Origin: Halichondria panicea
Taxonomy: Eukaryota > Porifera > Demospongiae > Suberitida > Halichondriidae
Direction: 5' to 3'
DNA length: 64,000 bases
Assembly: GCF_963675165.1 (NCBI RefSeq)
Contig: NC_087381.1
Coordinates: 2,356,001 to 2,420,000, forward strand
Shown piece after piece: positions 36,801 through 49,158 of this stretch; the first letter of the stretch is position 1; each line of letters starts with the position of its first letter. The notes below the pieces were generated by a model. The model had not been told where the DNA came from. It saw nothing but the letters and a program-made list of their open reading frames with translations, and did not search any database. The position numbers and the translations under genes were made by a program.

Positions 36801-39800
36801 CTATAGTACCAAGACTTCAATCAGCCAATGATTGAGGCACATACATTGTCCTTGATCACCCTCTAGCTGCTATACCAGCCTCCTACAGACTAGACTGTAC
36901 AGTGTACATACAGTTATACATAATATAATCAGGAGGGCATAGCTGGAGGGAATACATTAATTTTTTAAGAGACATATATATTAATAAAGAGCCAATGCAC
37001 TTGATTTTCATTCTGCACTTCATTTTGTCATTCTCGTAGTCATTCTACAAAACACATTCTAGCTATAATTATATACATTCTCATTATCAATTAAATTTTA
37101 TGCAGAATGAGTCATAGACATTCAGACTCAGTTCTCATGATTGACAATGAAGCGTCTGCATGTCACTTGTTCGCTTTGGAATTATTTTGGTCAGCACTCT
37201 TCGATCTATGCTATATAATAATATGCACACAACTGTGCTTTATGGCAGTCTATATAGTTCGTAGAATGCCACTGCCATAATTATGTAGGTATATGCATTC
37301 CTTTGCCACTCACAAAAGTTTGCGATACTATAAATTGACTGTATTCCCTCCAGATGGAGACCTGAGGCTTATAAGCAACTCAGGCCAAACAGGAGGCTCC
37401 TCTGGCAGACTGGAGGTCTATAACAATGAACAATGGGGTACAGTGTGTGATGATAGCTTCAGTCCAAATGATGCAAGTGTGGCTTGTCGTCAATTAGGGT
37501 TCTTAACCTACACGCAATACGGAACAGTTGGAATGCTAGGGTGAGCGTATAATTATATGTATGTTCATCATTGAGTGACTGGAGGGGGAGGGTACCATGC
37601 AGTTTTATTTTTTTGCCTTAAAATGTTTGTTGGTATAAAATAACCCTGCTGCAAAAAAATGTTCTAAAAATTGAATTGCAAGGGATTCAAAATTGTTCTT
37701 CTCCTAAGCATTCGTCAGAGTCTAAGAATGAACTCAGCGACATTGTTGACAGAGACGTACTTACAGTAGGCTCTTCTGGCTCCTACAGATATGGCTCCAC
37801 AGTGCCTGCATGTTTTATCTTCACTGCAGCTTTCTTCATGCTCGACATGCAGATGAGAAGAACTCAACTGGCTTGAATCATGGCTAGAATCAGACTCACT
37901 AGATGCAGCCATTCCTTTGTATAATATTACGTACTCTCTTACGGCACATTTTACCTCAACAGGAAGCAACATTTTAAGCCTTTCTTACAATCCTGTTCTC
38001 CTCTGAATATTTCAGTATACATCAGATTATTTATACCCCACAAAAAACATTTTAAGACACTTTATTTTTTCATTCCCTTAACCATAATTATAGCCAGTTC
38101 TTTCATGACTCTAAGATTACTTTAATTATTGAACAGTTTCAATGAAATTTCATCGGACTTTCCAATATGGCTGGACGAGCTTCGTTGCAAAGGAACTGAG
38201 AGAAGACTCACTGATTGTCCTGCTAACACTATCGGAGTTGAAGATTGCACCCACTCGCAAGATGTGGCCTTGGTCTGTACTGCAAGTAAGTAAGGGATGA
38301 GTACGAATAGTTTGACAGTGAGTATGCAGTCATGCAATGAACTTGTTTTATACATACCTTAAGGTGACATATTTTCACAGGTAGATTTGTTTGCGTTTTT
38401 ACAGTTTTGTACATTTTGCGGTATAATTTTTTGCGAAATGTCGATCTGGATACATTAAACAAGAGGGCAGCCAATTATTTGCGAGGACTAATTTTTGCGA
38501 TTTTACTCTCATTCGCAGAAATAGCAGAAATTAATACACGCGAAAATATGTCACCTTAAGGTATATACAGCATAATTATTATTGTGTACTATCAGACTAT
38601 TATGAGTATATATAGACATTCATTATTGATCACTGCATTCAGATGGAGACTTGAGGCTGGTAAGCAACTCAGGCCAAACAAGAGGCTCCTCTGGCAGACT
38701 GGAGATCTATTACAATGGACAATGGGGGACAGTGTGTGATGACAACTTCGGCCCAAATGATGCAAGAGTGGCTTGTCGTCAACTAGGATTCTCATCCTAC
38801 AGTCAATACGGAACAGTTGGAACGCTAGGGTGAGTGTATAAGCTCATAATATTATTAATTAACTTACTCGCCATCACTGAAACACCCATCTTGAAGAGAC
38901 ATGAATCAGAATAATGATTACATTATTCCATGCACATGTATAGTTTCAATGAACTCCTATCGGACTCTCCAACATGGCTGGACGAGATTCGTTGCTTAGG
39001 AACTGAGAGCAGACTCATTAATTGTCCAGCTAACACTATTGGAGTTGAAGATTGTACCCACACACAAGATGTGGCCTTGGTGTGCAGTTCTACAGGTAAA
39101 AGTTGCATAACTTATACAAAGTTATAAACATGTACAGCCGAGTGCATGGCCTATACTGTTGATAGAATCAAACTATATACATGCATGTAAAATTGAGTAA
39201 ACTGCACAAAACAATGCAGTAATTGCACTAGAATAAGAATTCAAAATAATATACCTTTGGACAGTAAATGGTTGAAGTAGTAGTCCTATATAAGCATAAT
39301 TATATGTAATTCTGATAGCACAGAGTCATAAGAATTATACGTATAGAATATATAATTATAACTAACAGCAAATCATACCCACAAATAAGAAAAAAAATGT
39401 ACATGTGTCTTACCTATATGTAGAATAGTTATTTTTTTGCAGGGTGTCATATAATATTATTGAAGTAGAGGGGGGAAATAAAGGCACTCGGAGTGTGTCG
39501 CCGGCTAGGCGAATCCGGGGCTGGAAAATGTTTGTTAATTAGGTGCATGGTATATTGGTGAAATCTGGTGAGTTGAGGTTGCCTTTGCATTCTCAGTCAT
39601 ACAACTATACTCTTTTGTTGAACAACACAACGACTTTAATAACAGCTTACCAGATCAAACTTTATACTGCAGAGCTCACAGTAACACCACAAACAGCCTC
39701 TCCTACCACTACTATACCCTCTGTAACAACAACTGCAACAGGTATATGCTTGTGTTATATTAGCCTCGATTCCATACCGATTAAAATACGGCCTGGTGTA

Positions 39801-42800
39801 CCTATTGCATGGTGATAGTGCGCATGCGTTAGAGTTTATTCACCAGAATCTGGGGAATCCCCTTTTTTCTTTCTCTCATCTATTTTCTATCTTGGTACAT
39901 CAGCTTAGCTCTCTATTGCGTTGTTACAGAAGGTTTTAACACTAGTCTGAAGCCAGAAGAGGCTCTCATCTACCTCTATATATATGACGGTTGTATGGTC
40001 AGGATGCCTTACCTTGGATCTGTACAGGCTATGGGAAGTGTATGGTGCCTCAAACTGCTACTCGCGAAGACAACCCGGCTATAGGACCATCCTAGACGTA
40101 GATGAGAGCCTCTTCTGTCATAAAACTAGTGTTCAAGCCTTCTAGCCAACGCAATAGACGGCATAAGCCACAGCTTCACAGAACTTAGTCATAGAGATAA
40201 AGCATTACGGAACATATATTCTTAGTAAACGGACTAATTTCCTATAATTTACTAAGGTTTTACGTTCATAGTACAATTACCCATATTCTGGGTAATTTGA
40301 AGCGCATGCGCACTATCACCCCTGCAATAGACGTATTTTAATCGGCCTTGAATCGAGGCTAGTGTTATGTATGCAATTGCGTATATATATAGGTATTCAA
40401 TTTGAGTGGGTATGATTTCTGTGTCGGCTATCTAATTATATGATCAGATTTGTCATGCATGCGTGATGCCCCATGCATGACAGGTGCATGTTGGCACATA
40501 ACATTTCCTTACACACTGCATGCTGATTGTGGATGTGGTGTTTTGTGTGCATGGCACATGCATGGTTATAGCAAATTTAGCTTGGAATGTGCTATTTTGA
40601 TATACTTATTAGTCTGTCATGATTATTTGTGGTTCTCTTGCAAAAGGGCTGTGTTTATATAGCATGGAATAGTTATTGTATATGTGATTAGTTATAGTTG
40701 TGACACATGCAGAGTGCCACATGGGATATATTGGCTCAGTAGTGGCTTAGGCCCGAGGGCCACAGGCCTCGAGGGCAAAGGCACTACTGAGCCAATATAT
40801 CCAATGTGCACACGAGTGAGCTGTGTAACAACTGATTTGTTGCATTCCTTGTGCATTCTTTTCCGTGTGCACATCACTCCTTTTATAGGACAACTAGTTT
40901 CAACTATACTTGTGGTGGCTGTGGAATGCACCCAGACTCATGAAAAACGTTTAATAATACACAGGAAGTCATGAATATACTTAATAGGCTTAGGCCATAC
41001 TATGCCAGTATCCAGATAGTGGCACAGTTCACGGCTTGACCTGTGCCATATGGCAGATATTGGCACAGTGTTTCCTTTGATCTGCCCACTCAAAATTGGT
41101 GGGTGGGCTTTAGGTCACTTAGGCCATACTATGCCAGTATCCAGATAGTGGCACAGTTCACGGCTTGACCTGTGCCATATGGCAGATATTGGCACAGTGT
41201 TTCCTTTGATCTGCCAACTCAAAATGCAACAATACACTATAAATACTCATATGCCAATGAACCTATACAATTAACTTTTAGCCCGTTTCAGATACAACTG
41301 GCATCATCGATTATATCATTGGATTTGCTGTTGTGGGAACAGGAATTTTGTTTTTCGCATTGACTTGCTTTATAGTTTGTGTTGGGCTCCTCAAACGAAG
41401 ACAGTTGAAAGCAAAACAACTTACAATGATGTAAATTATACCGTAATAATGCACTTAGACCATGTATGCAGTATACAAAGCCATAGAAACACTAAACTCT
41501 ATGTATATAGGTATGATCTTGATGAGTTATCTAATGATGCTATCAATCCCTCGCTGTCGACTCCTTTCAATGACACACGACAATCAATCCTGAGTTCCAT
41601 CACCAACAAGATGAACAGGACAGAGTTGCCACCGGAGTTGGTACCACGATTTCCAACAGCCAATGCTTGTACGTATACGTTACATGATGATGAGTGTTAA
41701 TTACGAATGCATGCATAATTTGATTTTTAAGCATTATTGCATGGTATACATGTAGTATAATTTTAAACAATTGCTGGGCCTGTACGAAGCAAGCCACATG
41801 CAACTTCATGATTTGGTCCAAATGTATGTACTTAACATTACTTCTTCGCTGCATGCATGGCCTATAATTATTAGCTATATACATGTATGTATGTATATAT
41901 GCAGCTATAATATAATTATAGTCAGTCACATGATTGACTCTGTGTCCAGGCTCAAAGATACTTGGTAATGCGAAGGAGCTGCCTGATCTACCACTATCTC
42001 TAAAGATATCAGGATCTCAGTTGAAACTGAGCAGTGGCCTCATTGGACAAGGTGAGAGAAATTTGAATATGTACGTCTCTTCTCTTGCATGCACTTCGTA
42101 TTGTGCGCATGATCCAGTACCGTTCAAAAAGTGACAGTAAAAATTAATGATGACATTAATGGTTTCCAGGGGAAACCGGTATGGTCTACAAAGGTTTACT
42201 GATAAACTGGAAAGATAAGCCGTTACAAGGAGTGGCGGTCAAAACATTGAAAGGTATATAGTGACAACTTGCACAATCAGCTACGAAGTATACATACATG
42301 TAACTATAGTTACAAATAATTATTGGTAGATTATAGTTTTAAAAATGTTTTGTTTTATTTTTAGGTTTGTTTTCTTCTACGGATATTCAATTTCTGATCA
42401 CTGAGATTATCAAGATGAAAGATTTCAATCACCCTCACGTCATGCCCCTGATTGGAGTCTGTCTAGATGTCGGACCCGGCATTTCCATGGTGATGCCGTA
42501 TATGGCAAATGGGAGTGTACTGGAGTATTTGAGGAAGGAGAGAAATGGTCTAAAATTGAATGAAAACTGCAGCAAAGAAGAGGTCAGATAATTATACTAA
42601 CAAAAGGTTACCGTAGTTCTCTCCATCTCTCCAAAGCAATTTGCAAAGCAATTTTTGGTCCCCAGTGAATGAATATTTATTCCTTATACTATATATACAC
42701 AGGCCCATTCTGTCAGGAAGCTTCTATTGCGAATATGTCATCAGATTGCCTTAGGAATGGAATATCTCTTTCAGCAAAGATTTATTCATCGAGACTTGGC

Positions 42801-45063
42801 AGCACGAAACTGCATGTACGTTTTCAAGCACATTACGTAGTTATGTTTGTAACAATTATACTGTCCAAACTTTTCTGATAGGTCAAGGTTTTCTTTATAA
42901 TAGACACGTGTTTTGAGCGAATTTGTTAGTTTGCCGAATTCCATAGTAAATTCCATTAGTTTTGCTTCCCACAACCCACAACAAGTCTAAAGGCATAAAA
43001 CGGACCATTTGAGTTATTGGGTGGGATGGTGCAGCATTAGTCAAAAAGCAGTTTCATCCACTGCATGCATTTACACATATGCAGTGTAACATGCAGTGTA
43101 ACATGCATGCAGTGTAACATGCTCTCTATATGTTCTGGTATATTGCAGTGCATGGTAGTGATTCAACATGCCATATAAAGAGCACTGACTTGCTTTGATC
43201 TGTCCACTCACTGGGCAAACAAGCATGTACAATAAATTCACTCGTGCATGCATATTAATTTTAGCACAGTACAGAATATTTCCTCAGACTAAAACCCGGC
43301 CTCTGTTCAGGTTGGACTCTAGTGGTGATATCAGAGTTGGTGACTTTGGACTGGCCGAGAATGTGTACAGTACTGGATATTATAGACAGAATGAACGAGC
43401 TAATATCAAGCTGCCCTACAAGTGGATGGCATTGGAGAGTCTAAATGATGCCATCTTTACAGAGAAAACAGATGTGGTATAGATAGTGTTAATTGCTAAG
43501 CTGTCCCTTATTACTGTGCCAGTTTTGTTTCTGGCTAAAGGCTTAGTAAATTAACATTTAATACCCCCTGCAGTGGTCGTATGGAGTGACTATGTGGGAG
43601 GTCTTCAGTGGCGGTCAGATTCCCTATCCTGGAGTAGACGTCGTGACTCTTGTCAAGTTCCTACAGAGAGGAAGCCGATTGGACTCTCCCGTTAACGCTG
43701 CCTGTACTACTTACATGTGAGTTGGTTTGTTGGATAGTTGTGTATGTAACCAATTTAATAAGAGCTCGTAACTTGTTACTTGCACCCTGATACAGTGCAG
43801 TTTGGCCGAAATATAATTATATCGAGGTGGGTGCATTTCAGAAAAAATCAGCCGCGGCTAAAAAGCGATCCCCACCTCGAATATAATGACTAATTTGCGG
43901 TTCCGTCGCGAGGATAATGAATCATTATTCTCTCTGTGTAATCCAATTATCTGCCAAACCACACCCAAAACGTCATCCGGTCATAATAAATCTGGTTTAG
44001 GGTGTAGCCAGAACTGACCAGTATATTGAATAGTGAGTGGCCGCATGCATTTCAGGGCGAGTTTTGTGCAGTAAAGATTAATTAACTACTGTATTACTAG
44101 AACGTTTTGTGAGCACCAAACATTTGCGAACTTTGCGATGGTTGATTAATTTGCAACAATAAAATCCGCAAAACCTAAATAATACACACAATCCTTGCCA
44201 GAACGCAATAGTTATATCGCAAAGGGTAAAATTTTCTGCTGATTTGGTTCATTCGCAAAGATTTTTCACCCACAAAATATTCTATAATAGTATAATTCGT
44301 GCCAAATAAAACGACCAGTATGTCGAGATGACTGTTCTTCAGAAGCCGGATTAGCGATAGTCTACCGTATATATATATAGCTAGAGTGGCCTATTTTAAA
44401 AGTGATACACGGTAGACTATCGCTAATCCAGCTCTCTGTAATATGTAGTTTTTATAGGCAGGTCTATAAAATAATGTGTTTTAGCTCATACTTAAAAAAT
44501 GCTGTTCTTAAAGATTGTTCTACATCACTCCAGCTCAGCAGTGATGCAGAGATGTTGGCTCGAGGATTCTGAAGAGAGGCCATCTTTTGCTGACCTGTCT
44601 TCAATAATGGACGCCATGCTCTCCTCTGTGTCTGGCTATGCTGAACTGAACATGAAGCTCCCTCATAATAGCGATACTGTTGGCACAATTAATGTACGTC
44701 ACTAACTAATCAGAGGTGTAGGAAGATAGTTTTGAAAAGGGGTGCTGAGGGAGGTGGCCTATATCTATCTATAGCTAGCTGGCTTATTCAAGAAGCGTAA
44801 GGTAGCTTGAGACAAGGGGTGCTCCAGCACCCTGAGCACCCATGCTTCCTACGCCCCCCTGTTAGCAACAGTCAACTCAATACCCCATGCATCCTGTCTC
44901 CATAAAATAATAATTTAAAGCATGTGTGTTATAATATATAGAAGGCCACCTTTTTAATACATGCACTAATTATACCTATACCAAAAGCGACTACAAATTA
45001 TTATGTTTCGCTTGAAAATCATATATATATTTTTTGTTGCAGACAAGCATGACAACGATTTAA
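30896..45063 (+). CDS. SRCR receptor tyrosine kinase 2 (complete)
   Basis: Twenty exons, spliced length 2787 nt, 928 residues. Exon 1 (30896-30953) is a signal peptide, [19 protein letters not shown], ending in phase 1. The SRCR pairs are 35154-35349/35445-35593, 35658-35844/35970-36118, 37354-37540/38137-38285 and 38643-38829/38944-39095 (residues about 20-471). A Ser/Thr/Pro stalk exon (39673-39741) and a TM exon (41292-41430; membrane run about 501-526) follow, then the juxtamembrane exon 41511-41668 and kinase exons 41950-44693. The mini-exon 45043-45063 ends the protein; without splicing it stops at 44705. Six-cysteine SRCR domains each on two exons fit group A. The signal exon is assigned by phase and by conservation with 61109. 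Expected role: tyrosine phosphorylation after binding an unknown extracellular ligand. Confidence 0.9.
31007..31933. mobile_element. TIR element filled with a 19-20 bp minisatellite
   Basis: Ends TTATGGGGTGCCGTTTGTGT and the complement ACACAAACGGCACCCCATAA bound about 920 bp. Inside, units like GAGGGTATTTAGTAAACAAC run one way (31060-31235), and complementary units like TACTAAATACCCTCAGTTGT run the other way (about 31430-31880). The whole is one large imperfect palindrome with a unique centre. Long open frames here come from the repeat. The third copy lacks this element at the same site. Confidence 0.8.
32091..32393 (-). other. Unidentified antisense open frame in intron 1
   Basis: A 100-codon frame begins [14 protein letters not shown] and contains [13 protein letters not shown], then [32 protein letters not shown] acceptor-like site precedes the second part, so it could be two exons of an unknown gene or a transposon fragment. 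The third copy carries related sequence at about 61806-62085 in inverted orientation and with changes. Not recognised; no function assigned. Confidence 0.3.
32517..32770. mobile_element. Short TIR element (CAGGGGCGGATC family)
   Basis: Ends CAGGGGCGGATCTAG and CTAGATCCGCCACTG, 254 bp, with AGAAG directly repeated on both sides (32512-32516 and 32771-32775). The third copy has the unoccupied site near 62080-62095 (GTATAGAGGGGGGTATTACGG), which confirms the borders. No coding frame. Confidence 0.85.
37715..37972 (-). other. Antisense open frame with Cys pair in SRCR 3 intron
   Basis: The minus strand encodes [14 protein letters not shown]..., then [21 protein letters not shown] followed by GTAAGT, which looks like a splice donor. 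The Ser-rich start and CxxC motif resemble first exons of some transposon or zinc-ribbon proteins, but the family is not recognised. The gene 1 intron has the same sequence split by an insertion (about 7860-7955 and 8880-9030). Confidence 0.3.
38354..38564. mobile_element. MITE with ACCTTAAGGTGACATATTTTC ends
   Basis: Left ATACCTTAAGGTGACATATT and right AATATGTCACCTTAAGGTAT are inverted copies around about 210 bp. The matching intron in gene 1 (about 9485-9530) lacks it, so it inserted after the copies separated. TA-rich flanks hide the target duplication. Confidence 0.8.
39673..39741 (+). other. Ser/Thr/Pro stalk exon of SRCR kinase 2
   Basis: Acceptor TACTGCAG and donor GGTATATG bound 69 nt encoding [20 protein letters not shown] and a few more residues, a mucin-like spacer likely O-glycosylated. 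Phase 1 at both ends lets the exon be skipped without a frame change. Gene 1 has lost it. Confidence 0.7.
39761..40361. mobile_element. TIR element with 9-bp duplication (TAGCCTC family)
   Basis: It starts TAGCCTCGATTCCATACCGA and ends GAATCGAGGCTA. Flanks GTGTTATAT (39752-39760) and GTGTTATGT (40362-40370) match at eight of nine positions. Inverted arms extend about 75 bp and include GCGCATGCGC-type sequence. It lies between the stalk and TM exons. No transposase frame. Confidence 0.75.
40692..41228. repeat. Composite hairpin repeat before the TM exon
   Basis: A hairpin (GATATATTGGCTCAGTAGTG and its complement, about 40726-40801) is followed by two tandem units of about 127 bp beginning TAGGCCATACTATGCCAGTA (40991 and 41118). 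The single-unit version lies in receptor A intron 14 (25500-25910). Confidence 0.75.
41950..44693 (+). other. Tyrosine kinase domain of SRCR kinase 2
   Basis: Exons are 41950-42051, 42170-42253, 42365-42582, 42703-42815, 43311-43476, 43574-43716 and 44534-44693. Motifs are as in gene 1: [53 protein letters not shown] and CW...ERPSF. Coding differences from gene 1 are few: for example KKERSGLKLTE becomes [11 protein letters not shown], and TTD becomes TTY before the C-lobe. Introns are also almost identical. Confidence 0.92.
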
Positions 45064-45964
45064 GCGAGTCACTAATGAACAGAGCAACTAATGTGATGAG
45101 AATTGAACTAACTAACAATTATCTCAATGATAGATTGATTAAATTTTGTTATAGATTAATGACTATTATAGATTAATGACTGCAATGCAGCATGCAACAA
45201 CTTTTACTGTGACATTAATTTTTATTGTTTTGCTCACAAGTTTATAGCTAGTACAAAAAAACTGCTGTACATAACATAGAAACACATGATATATATAAGA
45301 AGTCAGATATACACATGCAGCAAGTGAATACTACACTGGGAAAAAGCGTGCTATAATTATATGCGACCGTTTTAGTGTGCTCACCACACTTCATTTTTAC
45401 AGTGTAATCATGAAACGGCACTATAGATTTACACCTCTACTTTTATCATAATTATAATTACACGCAACCTTACATCTTCTTCATAAGACTTTTGTTTCTT
45501 TGGTTCCTGCATGGGTAAACAAACATGCATGCCATGCATGTGTGTATATAGCAGGTGACCGAGCTGGTGACCTGGAGATAGGTATAGTGGGGATATACAT
45601 AATTATATAGGTGGGAAAACATAGTTGACAGACACACTACATCACCAGTAGGAGGGAGCTCGAGGCTGTATTCTTAACACGTGCACATGCACACACACAA
45701 CTTGCATGAGAGTTGTCTGGAGGGATGATCGGAGGAGCACAGTTTCTTCCAGCTATACGTATAGTTTCGGCAATGGAAAACCATGCTCATTCAATGGGGT
45801 GGGTGTCATGGCAACATAAGGGTCTACGCGGCCATAGTATTGTACAACCTGCATGTTCTCGCTCAACATCTGTGACAGTGGTTGTGGGGATAATCTGTAT
45901 TATACAGAAGCTGCATGCTTCACTATACTGCATTATAATAAGTGTAATTATTATAGCTTTGATC
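45064..45964. other. 3' flank of SRCR kinase 2
   Basis: To about 45480 it matches the 3' flank of gene 1 (15522-15919 and 16389-16415), and is probably 3' UTR and downstream sequence. After that it is unique. Open frames in 45713-45960 have no recognised domain. Confidence 0.5.
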
Positions 45965-46330
45965 AAGGACATTCAAAAACTGGAGAGACTCCAGAGGAGA
46001 GCCACCTCAAGCTCGTACCGATCGAGGCTGTCCAAATTGAAGCTATACTTAGTCTACCTCTAATGTACTGGTTTGAAATACAAGACATAGTATAAAGTCA
46101 TTAAAGGAACCATTGGATAACTTCAACATAAGAAATGTGTTACTGCATGGTCTCATCCGCTTCAGTTGCAACAACAAACTCGCTGTCAAAGCCGAACACT
46201 ACAAAGCAAGTAAACACTTTTACCTCAATCGTTGCAACTGCCATGGACATCAGCGCAACAGTATAACTTTAATCAAGAATATACCCTCTATCACTCACTA
46301 TACTTTTGCATGAGAGAACTTTAAACAAAA
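45965..46330 (+). pseudogene. Non-LTR retrotransposon remnant (ORF2 C-terminus)
   Basis: Pieces in shifting frames read DIQKLERLQRRAT, then RLSKLKL, LPLMYWFEIQDIV, SLKEPLDNFNIRN and later KLAVKAEHYKA...HFYLNR. This is the usual C-terminal region of LINE reverse-transcriptase polyproteins (xIxxLExxQRRATK, LPLxYWxExxDIxFxxK). Frames break several times and the RT core is absent, so it is a dead 5'-truncated copy. Confidence 0.7.
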
Positions 46331-46730
46331 TGTTAACTCTAACAATAAACAGTGCCATTTTAATGGACTAACACACAGTGAGTCGGTATATTATACTAGT
46401 GCAGACAGGTTACCTTGACATTATGGGTAGGTAATGACTATATTATACTATCAATGTTGGTGATTTGGCGAATCAAGGATACTTCACAACACAATCTCAC
46501 TTAGCAATAATGCTATATGCAGCACGATCGTCCATTTATAGAATAACAGTTCAATTGTCTCATTCGACACTTAAAATTATACTTATATACAGCACACATT
46601 TCATACTGCAGCAGTCATGCATTGATATACTACGTATATATACTACATATATCGTCCAATAATAAGAGTAGCTAACAGAGCTATATATGTATGCATGTTA
46701 GATCATTGTTCAGTGTCTCTAAATCATCGA

Positions 46731-48203
46731 TTAGTAGACGTATAGTTCCATTTGTTCAAGAGCAATGTTAGCACTATATGCAGAATTATGCATGCATAAT
46801 CTCATTTCGATGTCATCAGTTGTGGGGGTTGGTAGTGTTTTGTTGAACCACGGTGGGTTATTGAACTGACAGCACGGGTTGTCATGGATACACCCCTGAC
46901 CATCCCAGAGAGGATTATCAGAAAAGAGGTGATATCCACGTGCAGAGCGAGAGCTTACGCCACTATCACAGAAATAGTCGTTACTGACAAAAGGAGGGGG
47001 GGCCGTACGTGTTTCCTGGGTTACAAGGGCAGCGATAGTGTTCATTTGTACTTTCAATATCAGTTGCATTACTGTTTCCTTGATTGGCACCAGCTGCAAC
47101 TGTCCAAATGTGTGTCCTGGGTGTCCCATGAGTGAAACTTAGTCCATCAGCGTACTGTGCACTGATATGATGTGAAGCAGAGTGATACCCCCTAAAGGAA
47201 TACATGTACCCCCACTGATAAGCCCTAGCTCTCCCACATACTCGACTATATTGATATCCACCGACATGAAAAATGACCGAAGAACAAGCGTACGAATTTG
47301 TATTGGTTCGACCACACGATCGATAGTTTGAGTAGCCAGTCAGTGTTAGTCCTTGAGGGCAGTTTTGGCTTGTATTAGTCATATCAATGAATGCCACCTT
47401 CCTCCATCCTGGACCACCACACAATGGTATAGGTCCCGCTGGATCTTGCTCACATGTCATTCCTTTATCTCCCTTTTGTCCATTATTGCCTCCAAAGCCT
47501 CGATCTCCTTTAACCCCCTTGGCACCCGGCTCTCCTTTGTATCCTGGGTAACCAAGCTGGCCTTTCACACCATTCTCACCACGCTCGCCTTTAACCCCCG
47601 TATCACCTTTCACACCGATGTTAACTTACCTATATCTCCTTTAACCCCTCGCTGCCCTATTGGGCCGGGATCGCCGGTAGGACCCTTTAGACCTACTTCC
47701 CCTTTGTGACCAGGGTAACCAGGGTAGCCATTGTGACCTATGTGTCCTTTAACGCCAGGCTCTCCACAAATTCCCTGAGGACCTTCTTTACCCTGATCAC
47801 CCAGGCCTCCCTTATTCCCCTTTGGGCCTGGTTTGAGCGAACAGTCAGTTAAATTATCATCATTTCTAGCACACTCCATTATAATGTACAGTTTCTTTTC
47901 AATTAGTTCTGTCAGAGCATCAGAAAGTAGATCTGTAGCACTTTGAGAGGAGCTTGATTGTCGTGTTAGTCGCTTTAGTGTGCCCATCACCGTGGCTTCA
48001 TCACTCGAGTAGGGGTTTGGATTAGCTTGAACAATATCTTGCAATTTAGTGATTTGGTTCTGTAAGATTGCATTTTCAGACTTGAGAGTCCACACAGCAA
48101 AAAACAGACCACCAAACAATGAGAATCTCAGTAGCACAAATGCTATTTGAGAGATTATCTTACTGAACTTCACATTCAAGTCCATCTTTGTGTTGTACTG
48201 CAT
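46731..48203 (-). pseudogene. Transmembrane collagen-like gene (two frame breaks)
   Basis: The N-terminal part encodes a short cytoplasmic end, one TM run (about residues 14-41, ending [12 protein letters not shown]), a possible short coiled coil ([17 protein letters not shown]), then Gly-X-Y repeats starting [18 protein letters not shown]. The repeats resume in another frame ([16 protein letters not shown]) and lead to a Cys-rich C-terminal domain with RSCGR, CPCNPGN, NDYFCDSG, NPPWFNKTLP, TDDIEMRLC and a final ELYVY. Break 1: 14 extra bases (47615-47628) starting GTAAGTT, like the stump of a deleted intron. Break 2: one extra base near 46982-47000, in a C7/T4 run. Without these it would be a type II membrane collagen of about 470 residues. 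Assembly error is possible for break 2, less likely for break 1. Confidence 0.7.
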
Positions 48204-49158
48204 GTAGCTACATGTGGCAAGATTATAATTTAAGTATACACAATACAGTAACCTCTACGGTATGCTGTGGGTTTATGTTGTGGTGCATTTGATTCCCTCC
48301 TCCAACATACGGAATTTTGGTGGTATTACTGAACCAAAGTTGTAAATTCCAACTGGGAATTCTACTCTTAAACAGTCGCTTTCGGAATTCCCCCCCCTAA
48401 AAAAACTCTTATACGGTAGACTACATGTATACTGTATAATTATCCAGCGAGTACCTTTGACCACTATACTGGGCAAATACTGCTGACATACTAGTAACTA
48501 CATGTAATCCATACTGGTCAGTGCAGGTACTGATGCCTCCGTGGAGGTGTCAAAGCTACATAACATACTAGCAATTTATATAGCAATAGCTTTTATACAT
48601 ACATTATAATTATCAGTTGTAAATTCCAACTGGGAATTCTACTCTTATACTGACAGTCACTTCCGGAATTCCGGAAATTGATGCCAAAAGTCCAAATCTA
48701 AAATGAATCGCTGCACTAGCAGAGCCTTGCAGCTCTCTTCTCACTCTTGCAGCTATATATACAAATATAGCTAGCGTTCTAGTGCAGAGCTAACTACTAT
48801 GAGTAGCAACACGCACTCCATGGACAAGTTTTGCTACGCACTCTTCTGACAAGGCTGCAATGGCATTCCAAGTAAGCAAAAACTAGGCATAACTCGAGAA
48901 CCAAGCATTATTATGCAAATCCACGAATCAAAATTCATGTTTAGAAGCCTATAATAACTAGTTCTTCATTGATCCTTGGCTGTAGCAGTCTACATAGACT
49001 ATAGACCTGTGCCAAATATTCCGGAATACCCACATTTTACATTGCAGTAAATGTATTGTTAGTTCAATCAATGTTTGAAACCACATTTTTTGTGCTCAAG
49101 TTTGTTATTTCGCTGCTGAAATTAAAAGTTAATCCCATTTTTAGTGCTATGTAGTTTG
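48204..49158. other. Spacer with a direct repeat
   Basis: No exon recognised. GTTGTAAATTCCAACTGGGA and about 35 following bases occur twice (about 48337-48391 and 48614-48670). The right edge is the break point of receptor C. Confidence 0.55.
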
